From Verrucomicrobia bacterium UBA1727 (GTDB lineage Bacteria > Verrucomicrobiota > Kiritimatiellia > RFP12 > UBA1067): a stretch of 6,452 bases of DNA. This document shows, in pieces, positions 1-6,165 of the stretch. Under the pieces are notes generated by a model. It was given only the letters and a program-made list of their open reading frames with translations, was not told the DNA's origin and made no database searches. A program made the translations under genes and the position numbers. The number at the start of each line of letters is the position of its first letter. The stretch's first letter is position 1. The stretch lies in NCBI GenBank assembly GCA_002315875.1, contig DCIL01000093.1, forward strand, positions 2,461 through 8,912, read 5' to 3'.

Positions 1-413
1 CCGCGCGGCGGAAAGCCGCGGAAGGTAAAGGACGAGGTGGAAAGTCCACTCATCAACAGCGCGACATTGACCGCACTCGCGCCGGGAATCACCTCGTAGG
101 CGATGCCCTTCTGCGCACAGGTGCGGATAAGCCGATAACCTGGGTCGGAAATTCCGGGATAGCCGCCATCGGAGCAGAGCGCGACCTCCTTACCCGCTTC
201 AAGATCGGCGATCACCCTTTCGGTGATGCGCTCCTCATTGCCCTGGCGATAGGAAAACATCTCGGGGGGACGCGGCACGCCGAAGTGAGTCAAGAGCGCC
301 CAGGTCCGCCGCGTATCCTCGCAGGCGATGACCGCGGCCGACTTGAACGCCTCAAGCGCACGCGGCGAAAGATCGGCGAGATTGCCGATGGGAGTAGCGA
401 TTACGTGCAGCAT
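1..413 (-). CDS. rsmI: 16S rRNA (cytidine(1402)-2'-O)-methyltransferase RsmI, N-terminal part (gene runs off the left edge)
   Basis: RsmI uses S-adenosylmethionine to methylate the 2'-OH of C1402 in the 16S rRNA decoding centre, in the cytoplasm. Only the first 137 codons are in the window; the C-terminal half lies to the left. The visible part follows the family closely: the N-terminal ATPIGNLADLSPRAL (residues 6-20), the IACEDTRRT block (29-37), NEERI (59-63), the SAM-binding loop SDGGYPGISDPGYRL (81-95), IPGASA (109-114), SGL (122-124) and FRGFPPR (131-137). The loop is a variant, because family members usually read SDAGTPGISDPG. The ATG comes 2 bp after the stop of the phosphoesterase gene and has no clear Shine-Dalgarno sequence, so translation is probably coupled to that gene. 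The family assignment is firm; the other tetrapyrrole-methylase-fold enzymes lack this set of motifs. Confidence 0.95.
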   Translation of the reverse strand, partial: MLHVIATPIGNLADLSPRALEAFKSAAVIACEDTRRTWALLTHFGVPRPPEMFSYRQGNEERITERVIADLEAGKEVALCSDGGYPGISDPGYRLIRTCAQKGIAYEVIPGASAVNVALLMSGLSTSSFTFRGFPPR

Positions 414-415
414 TT

Positions 416-1720
416 TCAGGCGATGAACTCGTCAAAGGCGATGCGCTGGTTGAAGACATCGTGAGCAATGATGCGCAGGCGTCCGTTCTCCACCTTGCCC
501 TCGATCACGGTCGGAAAGCGCTGCGGATTCACACCCTTGCGATCCTTACCGCACTCGGGACCGCCACCGACGAACTGAAACCACTTGCGGTCGGCCGTCG
601 GACGGTCACAGCGGAAGCGATGCTTGTGCGCGCAAATCGCCGCGGTGACACCCGCCTTCTCCATCAGCGGCGCCCAGAGATCGTGACATTCGCGAGACCA
701 ATAGGCGTAATCATTGGGATCGATCTTCACGCCATCGTGCGGATAGTCCGGATGATTCTTCGCGGCAAAAAGCGGAATGTGGCAGAAGACGATCTTGAAC
801 TTCGCCGCGGCAATGTCGGGACGCACAAGCGCCTCCTCGAGCCACTTCGCCTGCGCCTTGCGGTACGCTTCGAAATTCGCAAGCCCGAACCATTTCGGAT
901 GTCCGTCCGGCTTGTCCTCGCCGGTGTCCATGCCGATCATCGCGAGGTCGCCGAGCCGATAGGCGAAGTTCCATTTGAGGTCCCACTGGTCGCCGCGCCG
1001 TTCGGCCGGATGCCGCGGCATCATGACCTCTTCCTTCTTGGAAATCCAGCTGCCGCGGAAATCGTGATTGCCGGACTCGAAACAGACCGGAATGTCCGCT
1101 CCGTAGTCCTTACTGGCGATCGGCGGATCGAGAAAGATCTCCACTGCCGTCTGCTTGTCCTGAGTCGTATTGGTCGCGTCCCCATTCCAGACAAGCACCT
1201 GCGGCTTGAGCTCCTTGACCTTGCCTACGCACATCTCAAACGACTTCCACTGCGCGTGAGTATCGTTGATGACGCAGAAATGCGCCGCGCTCGCCGCACC
1301 CATCGTCGTGAACGAATGAATCTCGGAGACGATCGGCTCGCCAAGCTTCGCATCGTAGATGTTCTTGTAGTCGATGAACGGAGTCGTGATCGTGCGATAG
1401 TAATACTTCGTCGCCGGCTTGAGGTTCTCGAGTCGCACGTTGAGCGAGGCGATGTCGATCGGGACGAGTCCGTAACCGCCGGACTTCGCGATCTTCGCAT
1501 TGGAAAGATCGGCACTCTCGGAATATTCGACAACGCCCTTCGCCAGTCCCGAAATCGCCCAGCTCACCCCCATCGTGTTTTCGGCCGGCGCCTGCAGACA
1601 CGGGAAGCCGACTTTGAGCGGAACCCCCTGCGTTCCCTTGAAAGGAGTGGCCGATGACGTCAGCGCCGTTGCCGCGCCCGCCAAAAGAAACCCACGTCTG
1701 CTGAGCGATTGACTATCCAT
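416..1720 (-). CDS. Tat-exported metallophosphoesterase with an N-terminal fibronectin-III-like (PAP-type) domain
   Basis: This 434-residue protein is a predicted secreted or periplasmic phosphoesterase; its substrate is unknown. The N-terminus has a twin-arginine signal (SRRGFLLAGA, residues 7-16) followed by a hydrophobic stretch to about residue 21, with no lipobox cysteine. Residues about 33-138 resemble the fibronectin-III-like domain that precedes purple acid phosphatase catalytic domains (ENTMGVSW 47-54; LKPATKYYYRT 100-110). The calcineurin-like domain follows, with metal-site motifs in order: NDTH (D153, H155), NGD (D181), GNHD (217-220), CHIP (H314) and AHKH (H365, H367). The usual GDxxY tyrosine of true purple acid phosphatases is replaced by GDATN, so the iron-tyrosinate site is absent and 'PAP-like' fits better. 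The ATG start is backed by an AAAGGAGA ribosome site inside the end of mtaB. Phosphomonoesterase, phosphodiesterase and nucleotidase roles all remain possible. Confidence 0.9.
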   Translation of the reverse strand: MDSQSLSRRGFLLAGAATALTSSATPFKGTQGVPLKVGFPCLQAPAENTMGVSWAISGLAKGVVEYSESADLSNAKIAKSGGYGLVPIDIASLNVRLENLKPATKYYYRTITTPFIDYKNIYDAKLGEPIVSEIHSFTTMGAASAAHFCVINDTHAQWKSFEMCVGKVKELKPQVLVWNGDATNTTQDKQTAVEIFLDPPIASKDYGADIPVCFESGNHDFRGSWISKKEEVMMPRHPAERRGDQWDLKWNFAYRLGDLAMIGMDTGEDKPDGHPKWFGLANFEAYRKAQAKWLEEALVRPDIAAAKFKIVFCHIPLFAAKNHPDYPHDGVKIDPNDYAYWSRECHDLWAPLMEKAGVTAAICAHKHRFRCDRPTADRKWFQFVGGGPECGKDRKGVNPQRFPTVIEGKVENGRLRIIAHDVFNQRIAFDEFIA

Positions 1721-1723
1721 GAT

Positions 1724-3019
1724 TCATCTCCTTTTCCCTACAGGCAAATCCTTGAGCACCGGCACGCCGATGAGCCGGTCGTTGTTGACGCTCTTCACGC
1801 GCATCCTCAGCCGCTGCTTGCGCTCCACTCCGTAACGCTTCGCCGCGCCGCGTCCGATGCTGCACCACAAATATTCATCGGTCCATCCGCCGCAGGTCTT
1901 CATGTCCTCGACCACGACATCGACAACCTTGCCGATGAACTTGCGCGCGTAGACGTTGCGCTTGCGGTCGGCGATGTCCGCCAATTCATGCGAGCGCTCA
2001 GACCTCACCGGCAGCGGCACCGCTTCCAGAAAATCCTGCGCCGGTGTTCCCGGACGCTCGGAATAAGGAAACACATGGGCGTTCGTGAACGGAAAGCGTT
2101 GCAGGAAACCCTTGGTAGATATGAAGTCGAGTTCGGTCTCGCCAGGGAAGCCGGCCATCAGATCACAGCCGAGCGCGAGATCAGGCATCAGCTTCATGGC
2201 ATACTTGATGAGATCCGACGCCTCCTTGACCGTATACGGACGCTTCATCGCCGATAGCGTGGCCTGCGAACCGGACTGCACCGGCAGATGCAGGAAGCGG
2301 CAGACATTGGAATGCGAGGCCATGACCTCGATGAGATCCTTGGCTGCCTTGCCGGGCTCTACCGACCCGACGCGCACGCGGCAACCCTCGTCCAGCTCGG
2401 CTACCGCCGCCACCAGCTCGGCAAACTTCTTGCCGTGAGAAGCGTAAAGCGTGAGATTGCATCCGGTGATCACGATCTCGCGATATCCGGACTCGATGAA
2501 ATCCTTTGCCTTATTCAGTACCTCATCAAAATCAACGGACACCGATTTGCCGCGGAACTTCGGGACAATGCAGAACGTACACTTTCCGCTGCATCCATCC
2601 TGCACCTTGAGATACGCGCGCGCAGTTCTGACCGGCACCCGCCAATGCATCATATCCACGACCGGCAGATCGTCCGGCTCCTTCACGATATGCGTTCCGG
2701 GACCGTTCTCGTTCTTCACCCGCACCGGCTTTTTCTTAAGTCCGGTAAGCACGTCCAGCGACTGAGGCGTGAGCAATTCCTTGTCGAGGCATCCCTGAAT
2801 GATGAGCTTCTTCGCAGGATACTGCTTGCGGAGTTTGGAAATGACCTTCTCGCACTTGCGCTGCGCGCGTTCGGTAATCGAACAGCCGCGAATCACAATG
2901 ACATCCGCATCCTTGTATTCGTCCGTCAACTCATAGCCAGCGGCAAGATACTTCGCCTCCTCCTCCAACGCCTCGGCGCGGTTGAGGCGGCATCCGTAAG
3001 TATCGAAGCAAACTTTCAT
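1724..3019 (-). CDS. mtaB: MiaB/RimO-family radical SAM methylthiotransferase, MtaB type
   Basis: The 431-residue protein belongs to the methylthiotransferases. MtaB members convert t6A37 to ms2t6A37 in the anticodon loop of ANN-decoding tRNAs, in the cytoplasm. An N-terminal UPF0004 domain carries the three auxiliary-cluster cysteines, C10 (FDTYGCRLN), C46 (IRGCSIT) and C77 (IQGCLDK). The radical SAM core has DGCSGKCTFC with C143, C147 and C150 binding the SAM [4Fe-4S] cluster, then LHLPVQSGS (244-251), GFPGETE (290-296) and HVFPYSERPGTPA (315-327). A TRAM-like RNA-binding segment fills about 356-425. HVFPYS..GTPA and the RVGSVEP block favour MtaB over MiaB or RimO. The protein is divergent in places: GCSIT replaces the usual TCTVT, and TGCNLTLYA replaces the usual TGxxxGxYG. 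The ATG overlaps the preceding stop as ATGA and no Shine-Dalgarno is visible, which suggests translational coupling. The family is certain; the tRNA substrate is inferred. Confidence 0.9.
   Translation of the reverse strand: MKVCFDTYGCRLNRAEALEEEAKYLAAGYELTDEYKDADVIVIRGCSITERAQRKCEKVISKLRKQYPAKKLIIQGCLDKELLTPQSLDVLTGLKKKPVRVKNENGPGTHIVKEPDDLPVVDMMHWRVPVRTARAYLKVQDGCSGKCTFCIVPKFRGKSVSVDFDEVLNKAKDFIESGYREIVITGCNLTLYASHGKKFAELVAAVAELDEGCRVRVGSVEPGKAAKDLIEVMASHSNVCRFLHLPVQSGSQATLSAMKRPYTVKEASDLIKYAMKLMPDLALGCDLMAGFPGETELDFISTKGFLQRFPFTNAHVFPYSERPGTPAQDFLEAVPLPVRSERSHELADIADRKRNVYARKFIGKVVDVVVEDMKTCGGWTDEYLWCSIGRGAAKRYGVERKQRLRMRVKSVNNDRLIGVPVLKDLPVGKRR
1727..1734 (-). promoter_or_regulatory. Ribosome binding site of the metallophosphoesterase gene
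   Basis: Read on the minus strand this is AAAGGAGA, with its AGGAG core 7 bases before the ATG at 1720. It is the strongest Shine-Dalgarno match in the window. It lies wholly inside the last codons of mtaB (Lys-Arg-Arg, then the stop), so the end of mtaB doubles as the initiation signal of the next gene. Confidence 0.8.
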
Positions 3020-3516
3020 TGGGGAATGAGGAAGAGAAGGATGAGGTTAGTCAAATTAAACATTGCATGGTTGAGCATCGAACACCAGAGGCGTTCGGTC
3101 TTCCTGTAGAGCCAGCATTGGGCGAGACCGAAGAAAAAGAGCGCGAGAAACGCCGCGTCCGGCCAGGGCTGGGCGAGATAGTGAGCCGCGGCGAAAAGCG
3201 CCGAGGAAACGATCGCAAAGATCAATGCGAACCGAGAGCCAAAGCGGCACGGCAATTTGAATATGAGCCAACGGAAGATGAACTCCTCCAGCGCCGGCAT
3301 GATGACGAGCACCTGCGCCACCAGAAACGCCGAAGCCCAGAAATAGCGCGCGCTGTCGAAGGCGTGGACGAGCATCCTCCGCACCACTTCGACATTCTGC
3401 TGATCGGGAAGATCGATGCCGAACCACTTCGCGACAGTTTGCGTAAGAAAGCAAAGTCCGATTGTCAATGCGGCGATTATCGGCCAACGCTTGAGGGTGT
3501 AGGCGATTCTGTTCAC
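3016..3516 (-). CDS. CPBP (CAAX/Abi) family intramembrane glutamic-type metalloprotease
   Basis: This small integral membrane protein (166 residues) has the three sequence marks of the CPBP/Rce1-like family: EExxxR (EEFIFR, E77, E78, R82), FxxxH (FAAAH, F108 and H112) and HxxxN (HAMFN, H150 and N154). Hydrophobic segments lie at about 11-29, 61-79, 96-112, 120-136 and 150-164. In the family these residues form an intramembrane active site, and known roles include CAAX-type processing, bacteriocin maturation or immunity and protein-sorting functions; no substrate can be named here. It is at the short end for the family, about as long as the minimal catalytic core. The start is GTG, chosen because TGAGGT lies 8 bases upstream and the hydrophobic N-terminus begins there. 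It sits 10 bp after the sensor phosphatase and overlaps mtaB by 4 bp. Its role beside the receptor is unknown. Confidence 0.88.
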   Translation of the reverse strand: MNRIAYTLKRWPIIAALTIGLCFLTQTVAKWFGIDLPDQQNVEVVRRMLVHAFDSARYFWASAFLVAQVLVIMPALEEFIFRWLIFKLPCRFGSRFALIFAIVSSALFAAAHYLAQPWPDAAFLALFFFGLAQCWLYRKTERLWCSMLNHAMFNLTNLILLFLIPQ

Positions 3517-3523
3517 GCGCGCT

Positions 3524-3529
3524 ACCTCA
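3524..3529 (-). promoter_or_regulatory. Ribosome binding site of the CPBP protease gene, overlapping the preceding stop
   Basis: On the minus strand the sequence is TGAGGT: the TGA is the stop of the sensor phosphatase and GAGG is a Shine-Dalgarno core 8 bases before the GTG at 3516. It supports GTG as the start, since the next in-frame ATG would remove the first membrane segment. Confidence 0.6.
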
Positions 3530-6154
3530 CTTCCTCGTCAAAGTTAGCATCGTGATGTCATCCGCCTGCTCGGCTCCGTTGACGAATTTGGCAAGCGCGT
3601 CTTCGACCGATGCGATTAAGTTGGACGCCGAACTCGACGCAAGCGTCTTCTCCAACTGCTTCTCTCCGAAGAATTCGCCCTTGCCGTTCAACGCCTCGGT
3701 AACGCCATCGGTGTAGGCAAAGAGCGTTTCGCCGCGCTCGAGCTTCAACTTGCCAACGCGGTATTCAACACCTTCCACTGCCGCGAACGCAAGACCGGGA
3801 CGTGAACGGATCCAACGAACCGACCCGTCAGCCGCCTTCACGAGCGGCGGATTGTGTCCCGCATTCACATACTCGATCTCGCCCGTTTCCTTGTCAAACG
3901 CACCCATCCACGCGGTCACGAACATGTTCGCGTCATTGTTCTGAGAAAGACGATCGTTCGCCATCTTCGCCGCCGCGGCAAAGTCATTCTCAAGACTGGC
4001 GGCGCCCTTGATCATCGCCTTCGCCTTCATCATGAACATCGCCGCGGGAATACCCTTGCCGGAGGTGTCCGCCACCATGAAGAAGATGCGGCCGGACGGC
4101 ACCGTGTAGAAATCGTAGAAATCGCCGCCGACCTCACGGGCGGTATGCATGCTCGCGGTCAAAGCGAACTTCTCGGTATCCGGAAAGATGACCGGCAACG
4201 ATGATATCTGAATCGTCTTGGCCATCGCAAGGTCCATCTTGCGGCGCTTCTTATCCTCGGCGATGAAATTGCGCAGCTGGGAGACGAGATTAAAGAGGCG
4301 CGTTCCGAAAACACAGGCGGAGGCCAGGACGAAGAAAAGCAGCGAACCTACGTACAGCACGATGCTATCGCGGGTCTCGGCAATTTCACTGAGCGGAACC
4401 GCGCAGATCGCACGATGGTAGTTGCCGACCTTCTTTGAAGCACAAAGACAACGCTCACCGAAGAGCATCGCCTCGAAGAACTGAAATTCAGCATCTTCCT
4501 TCGGCAGCTGCGTCACGTCAAAGCCGATTCCCGCGAGTGTCATAAGCTCGCCGCGGTCATGGACTTCGCGCCATTCGGGACGCCCACAAGACACGATCTC
4601 GCCGGTATTGCGGGCGAGCACGAAATATCCGGACTCTCCGACGGACCAGCGCTGGCCGATCGACTCGAGGCCATAGTCGTAGCCACTGGCGATGCGCTTC
4701 TCATCGAAACCGACCTGAATGTATCCCTTCGCCTTCGGGAAAGTCACTCCGGCATACATGCGGACGACCCCCTTCTCACTGGACGATTCGCGGAAAGGTT
4801 GAGAATAGTAAGTCATTTTGCCGGTGAGCAGCGCCTCGCAAAAGCCGCGGGGACCCTTTCGCGTCCACTGATTCTGACCGATTGCTCCGGGCGCATTCAT
4901 GGTCGTCGCCACCATCACTCCGTCCTTATCGACCACGTTCAACTCGTCAAGGTTGTACTGCACTATGAGCTTCTTCAGATCAACGCCCTTGAAGGCCTTG
5001 GGAGAGGGGAAGCGCGAGGCAATGGCATTGGCGGAAAAGAAAAGCGAGTCATCGACTATGTAGTCGAAATCCTCCTTGAACTCATCAAGCGAGGTGTTGA
5101 TCCGCGAACGGTTGTACTTGAGATAGCTCTCGTAGGAAATGACGGAAGTGATGGCGATGCCGGCGATGAAGATGAAGACGGACACGACCAGCACCGGACC
5201 GATCCGCAAAGTGCGTCCCCCGGTCTTGACGGTAGTGAAAAGCGTCTTGAGATCATCGAGCATCGTGCCGAAGCCGCTGCGCCCCACGGCAAATAGCGCC
5301 ACCACGAGCAAGAGCAGTCCCAACGAAGCGCACACGCCGATGAGCCAATGGAAAGGCGTATCATCCGACATCCTCCAGCCGCGGTACGGCATGGTGATGA
5401 CGATGCGAAAGCCCTCGCAATCGGACTGCAGCAGCGAGACACGTCCCTTGTCCGTATCCTTCACCCCGCAAACGACATTACGCGTATCCGCCCGATCTCC
5501 ACGGGCCAGAGGAACGATGGACACCTGACCGCCGCGCCCGATTCTGCTCGTAGCGGCGATCTTGGCAACGTCGGCAATCTTGGTCGCCTGCTCAAGCCGC
5601 GAAGGCGCGATTCCAATCTGCACGATGCCGGGACGATCCAAACGCGCGACACCGGCATACTGGAAAAGTCCATGATCGATGCCGCGGGGCATCGGCCGCT
5701 GCACCAGCTCGAAGGCGCGATTGGTGAGCGCCGGCAGGAAGTCCCGCGACTGGGTGCTGTCGGCCATGTTATAGCCAAGATAGCTTTCGGGAATGGACGC
5801 GATCAGCACGCCCTTCTCGTCGCTGATATGAATCTCATCGACCCCGATGATATCCAAAAGCGCCCGATAACGATCCTTATCCTCTACGAGCGAGGGCTCG
5901 CTGGCGATGAGCTTGGCGAAGGAGCGGGCGGCACAGAGCGCGGTCTCTTCATAGAGTTCGCGGATCTCGCGAATTGAATTGCGCGTATCCACTATCCGGC
6001 GCGCGACATCCTCCGCCCCGAGCCGCATCGCCTCGGAATCGATCCGCCGGATCTTGCGATCGTACGCACACTTGCTGACAAGCACGAGCGCCGTGACGAG
6101 CAAACCCGTCACGGCGATCATTAAGAGTGTGGAAGATCGCACTCTGTTCTTCAC
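3527..6154 (-). CDS. Membrane sensor with two tandem dCache-like ectodomains and a C-terminal SpoIIE/RsbU PP2C phosphatase
   Basis: This 875-residue receptor phosphatase is numbered from GTG at 6154. Four hydrophobic segments (about 9-28, 268-290, 319-340, 598-618) frame two extracytoplasmic regions (about 29-267 and 345-597) and a short cytoplasmic loop. Each ectodomain resembles a double Cache sensor, and the two can be aligned with each other. After TM4 a helix of about 35 residues (MAKTIQISSLP, 644-654) leads directly into the phosphatase, with no room for a HAMP domain. The PP2C domain (about 655-875) has EVGGDFYD (D678), VADTSGKG (D696), NAGHNPP (764-770), YTDGVTEA (D816) and DDITM (865-869), so its metal sites look intact. 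Relatives dephosphorylate STAS-domain anti-anti-sigma factors in partner switching; no STAS protein or kinase is in this window, so the target is unknown. GTG is preferred to a TTG one codon upstream because AGGGG lies 5 bases before it. The ligand is unknown. Confidence 0.9.
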   Translation of the reverse strand: MKNRVRSSTLLMIAVTGLLVTALVLVSKCAYDRKIRRIDSEAMRLGAEDVARRIVDTRNSIREIRELYEETALCAARSFAKLIASEPSLVEDKDRYRALLDIIGVDEIHISDEKGVLIASIPESYLGYNMADSTQSRDFLPALTNRAFELVQRPMPRGIDHGLFQYAGVARLDRPGIVQIGIAPSRLEQATKIADVAKIAATSRIGRGGQVSIVPLARGDRADTRNVVCGVKDTDKGRVSLLQSDCEGFRIVITMPYRGWRMSDDTPFHWLIGVCASLGLLLLVVALFAVGRSGFGTMLDDLKTLFTTVKTGGRTLRIGPVLVVSVFIFIAGIAITSVISYESYLKYNRSRINTSLDEFKEDFDYIVDDSLFFSANAIASRFPSPKAFKGVDLKKLIVQYNLDELNVVDKDGVMVATTMNAPGAIGQNQWTRKGPRGFCEALLTGKMTYYSQPFRESSSEKGVVRMYAGVTFPKAKGYIQVGFDEKRIASGYDYGLESIGQRWSVGESGYFVLARNTGEIVSCGRPEWREVHDRGELMTLAGIGFDVTQLPKEDAEFQFFEAMLFGERCLCASKKVGNYHRAICAVPLSEIAETRDSIVLYVGSLLFFVLASACVFGTRLFNLVSQLRNFIAEDKKRRKMDLAMAKTIQISSLPVIFPDTEKFALTASMHTAREVGGDFYDFYTVPSGRIFFMVADTSGKGIPAAMFMMKAKAMIKGAASLENDFAAAAKMANDRLSQNNDANMFVTAWMGAFDKETGEIEYVNAGHNPPLVKAADGSVRWIRSRPGLAFAAVEGVEYRVGKLKLERGETLFAYTDGVTEALNGKGEFFGEKQLEKTLASSSASNLIASVEDALAKFVNGAEQADDITMLTLTRK
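4394..4966 (-). repeat. Protein-level repeat, copy 2: second dCache-like ectodomain of the sensor phosphatase
   Basis: Residues about 397-587, the copy joined to the PP2C output. Matching blocks are DELNVVDKDGVMVA (403-416), YAGV (467-470) with GYIQVG (477-482), VGESGYFVLA (505-514) and NYHRAICAVP (578-587). Offsets from copy 1 are 297, 301, 301 and 300 residues for the first four anchors, then about 330 for the last, so copy 2 has about 30 extra residues near 520-575. That insert is where the cysteines of ERCLCASK (568-575) lie. Confidence 0.7.
5387..5857 (-). repeat. Protein-level repeat, copy 1: first dCache-like ectodomain of the sensor phosphatase
   Basis: Residues about 100-256 of the sensor phosphatase. 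Four blocks match copy 2 in the same order: DEIHISDEKGVLIA (106-119), YAGV (166-169) with GIVQIG (176-181), IGRGGQVSIV (205-214) and GFRIVITMP (248-256). The spacing between the first and third blocks is nearly the same in both copies. The similarity is at protein level only; I saw no nucleotide identity, so the duplication would be old. Confidence 0.7.
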
Positions 6155-6159
6155 CAAGA

Positions 6160-6165
6160 CCCCTA
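6160..6165 (-). promoter_or_regulatory. Ribosome binding site of the sensor phosphatase gene, overlapping the aspS stop
   Basis: On the minus strand this reads TAGGGG: TAG ends aspS and AGGGG is a Shine-Dalgarno-like core. It is 5 bases before GTG at 6154 but only 2 bases before the TTG at 6157, so it decides in favour of GTG. A second match, GGAGG inside the aspS tail, is too far away (about 15 bases) to be the main site. Confidence 0.5.

Noticed and set aside
1..32. A GC-rich inverted repeat (CCGCGGC / GCCGCG) that could be a hairpin or terminator
   Set aside because: It encodes the conserved FRGFPPR segment of RsmI and has no T-tract; the pairing is a by-product of Gly/Pro/Arg codons.
461..1657. 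A 398-codon open frame on the plus strand, opposite the metallophosphoesterase
   Set aside because: The translation is rich in Arg, Leu and His with no family motif, and the opposite strand encodes a full set of phosphoesterase motifs. It is a typical antisense artefact of GC-rich coding DNA.
1709..3109. Plus-strand open frames of 182 and 273 codons opposite mtaB
   Set aside because: They mirror an intact radical SAM gene with all cluster cysteines, show no recognisable domain, and are Arg/His-rich in composition.
3016..3516. Phage-abortive-infection (Abi) defence role for the CPBP protein
   Set aside because: The family carries the old name Abi, but nothing around it (no toxin, nuclease or other defence gene) supports defence.
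3019..3555. A 178-codon plus-strand frame opposite the CPBP gene
   Set aside because: It is highly charged with no motif, while the minus strand encodes a coherent membrane protease with three family motifs.
4559..5977. Plus-strand frames of 245 and 209 codons opposite the sensor phosphatase
   Set aside because: They overlap the conserved ectodomain blocks on the other strand and have no supporting motif or convincing ribosome site.
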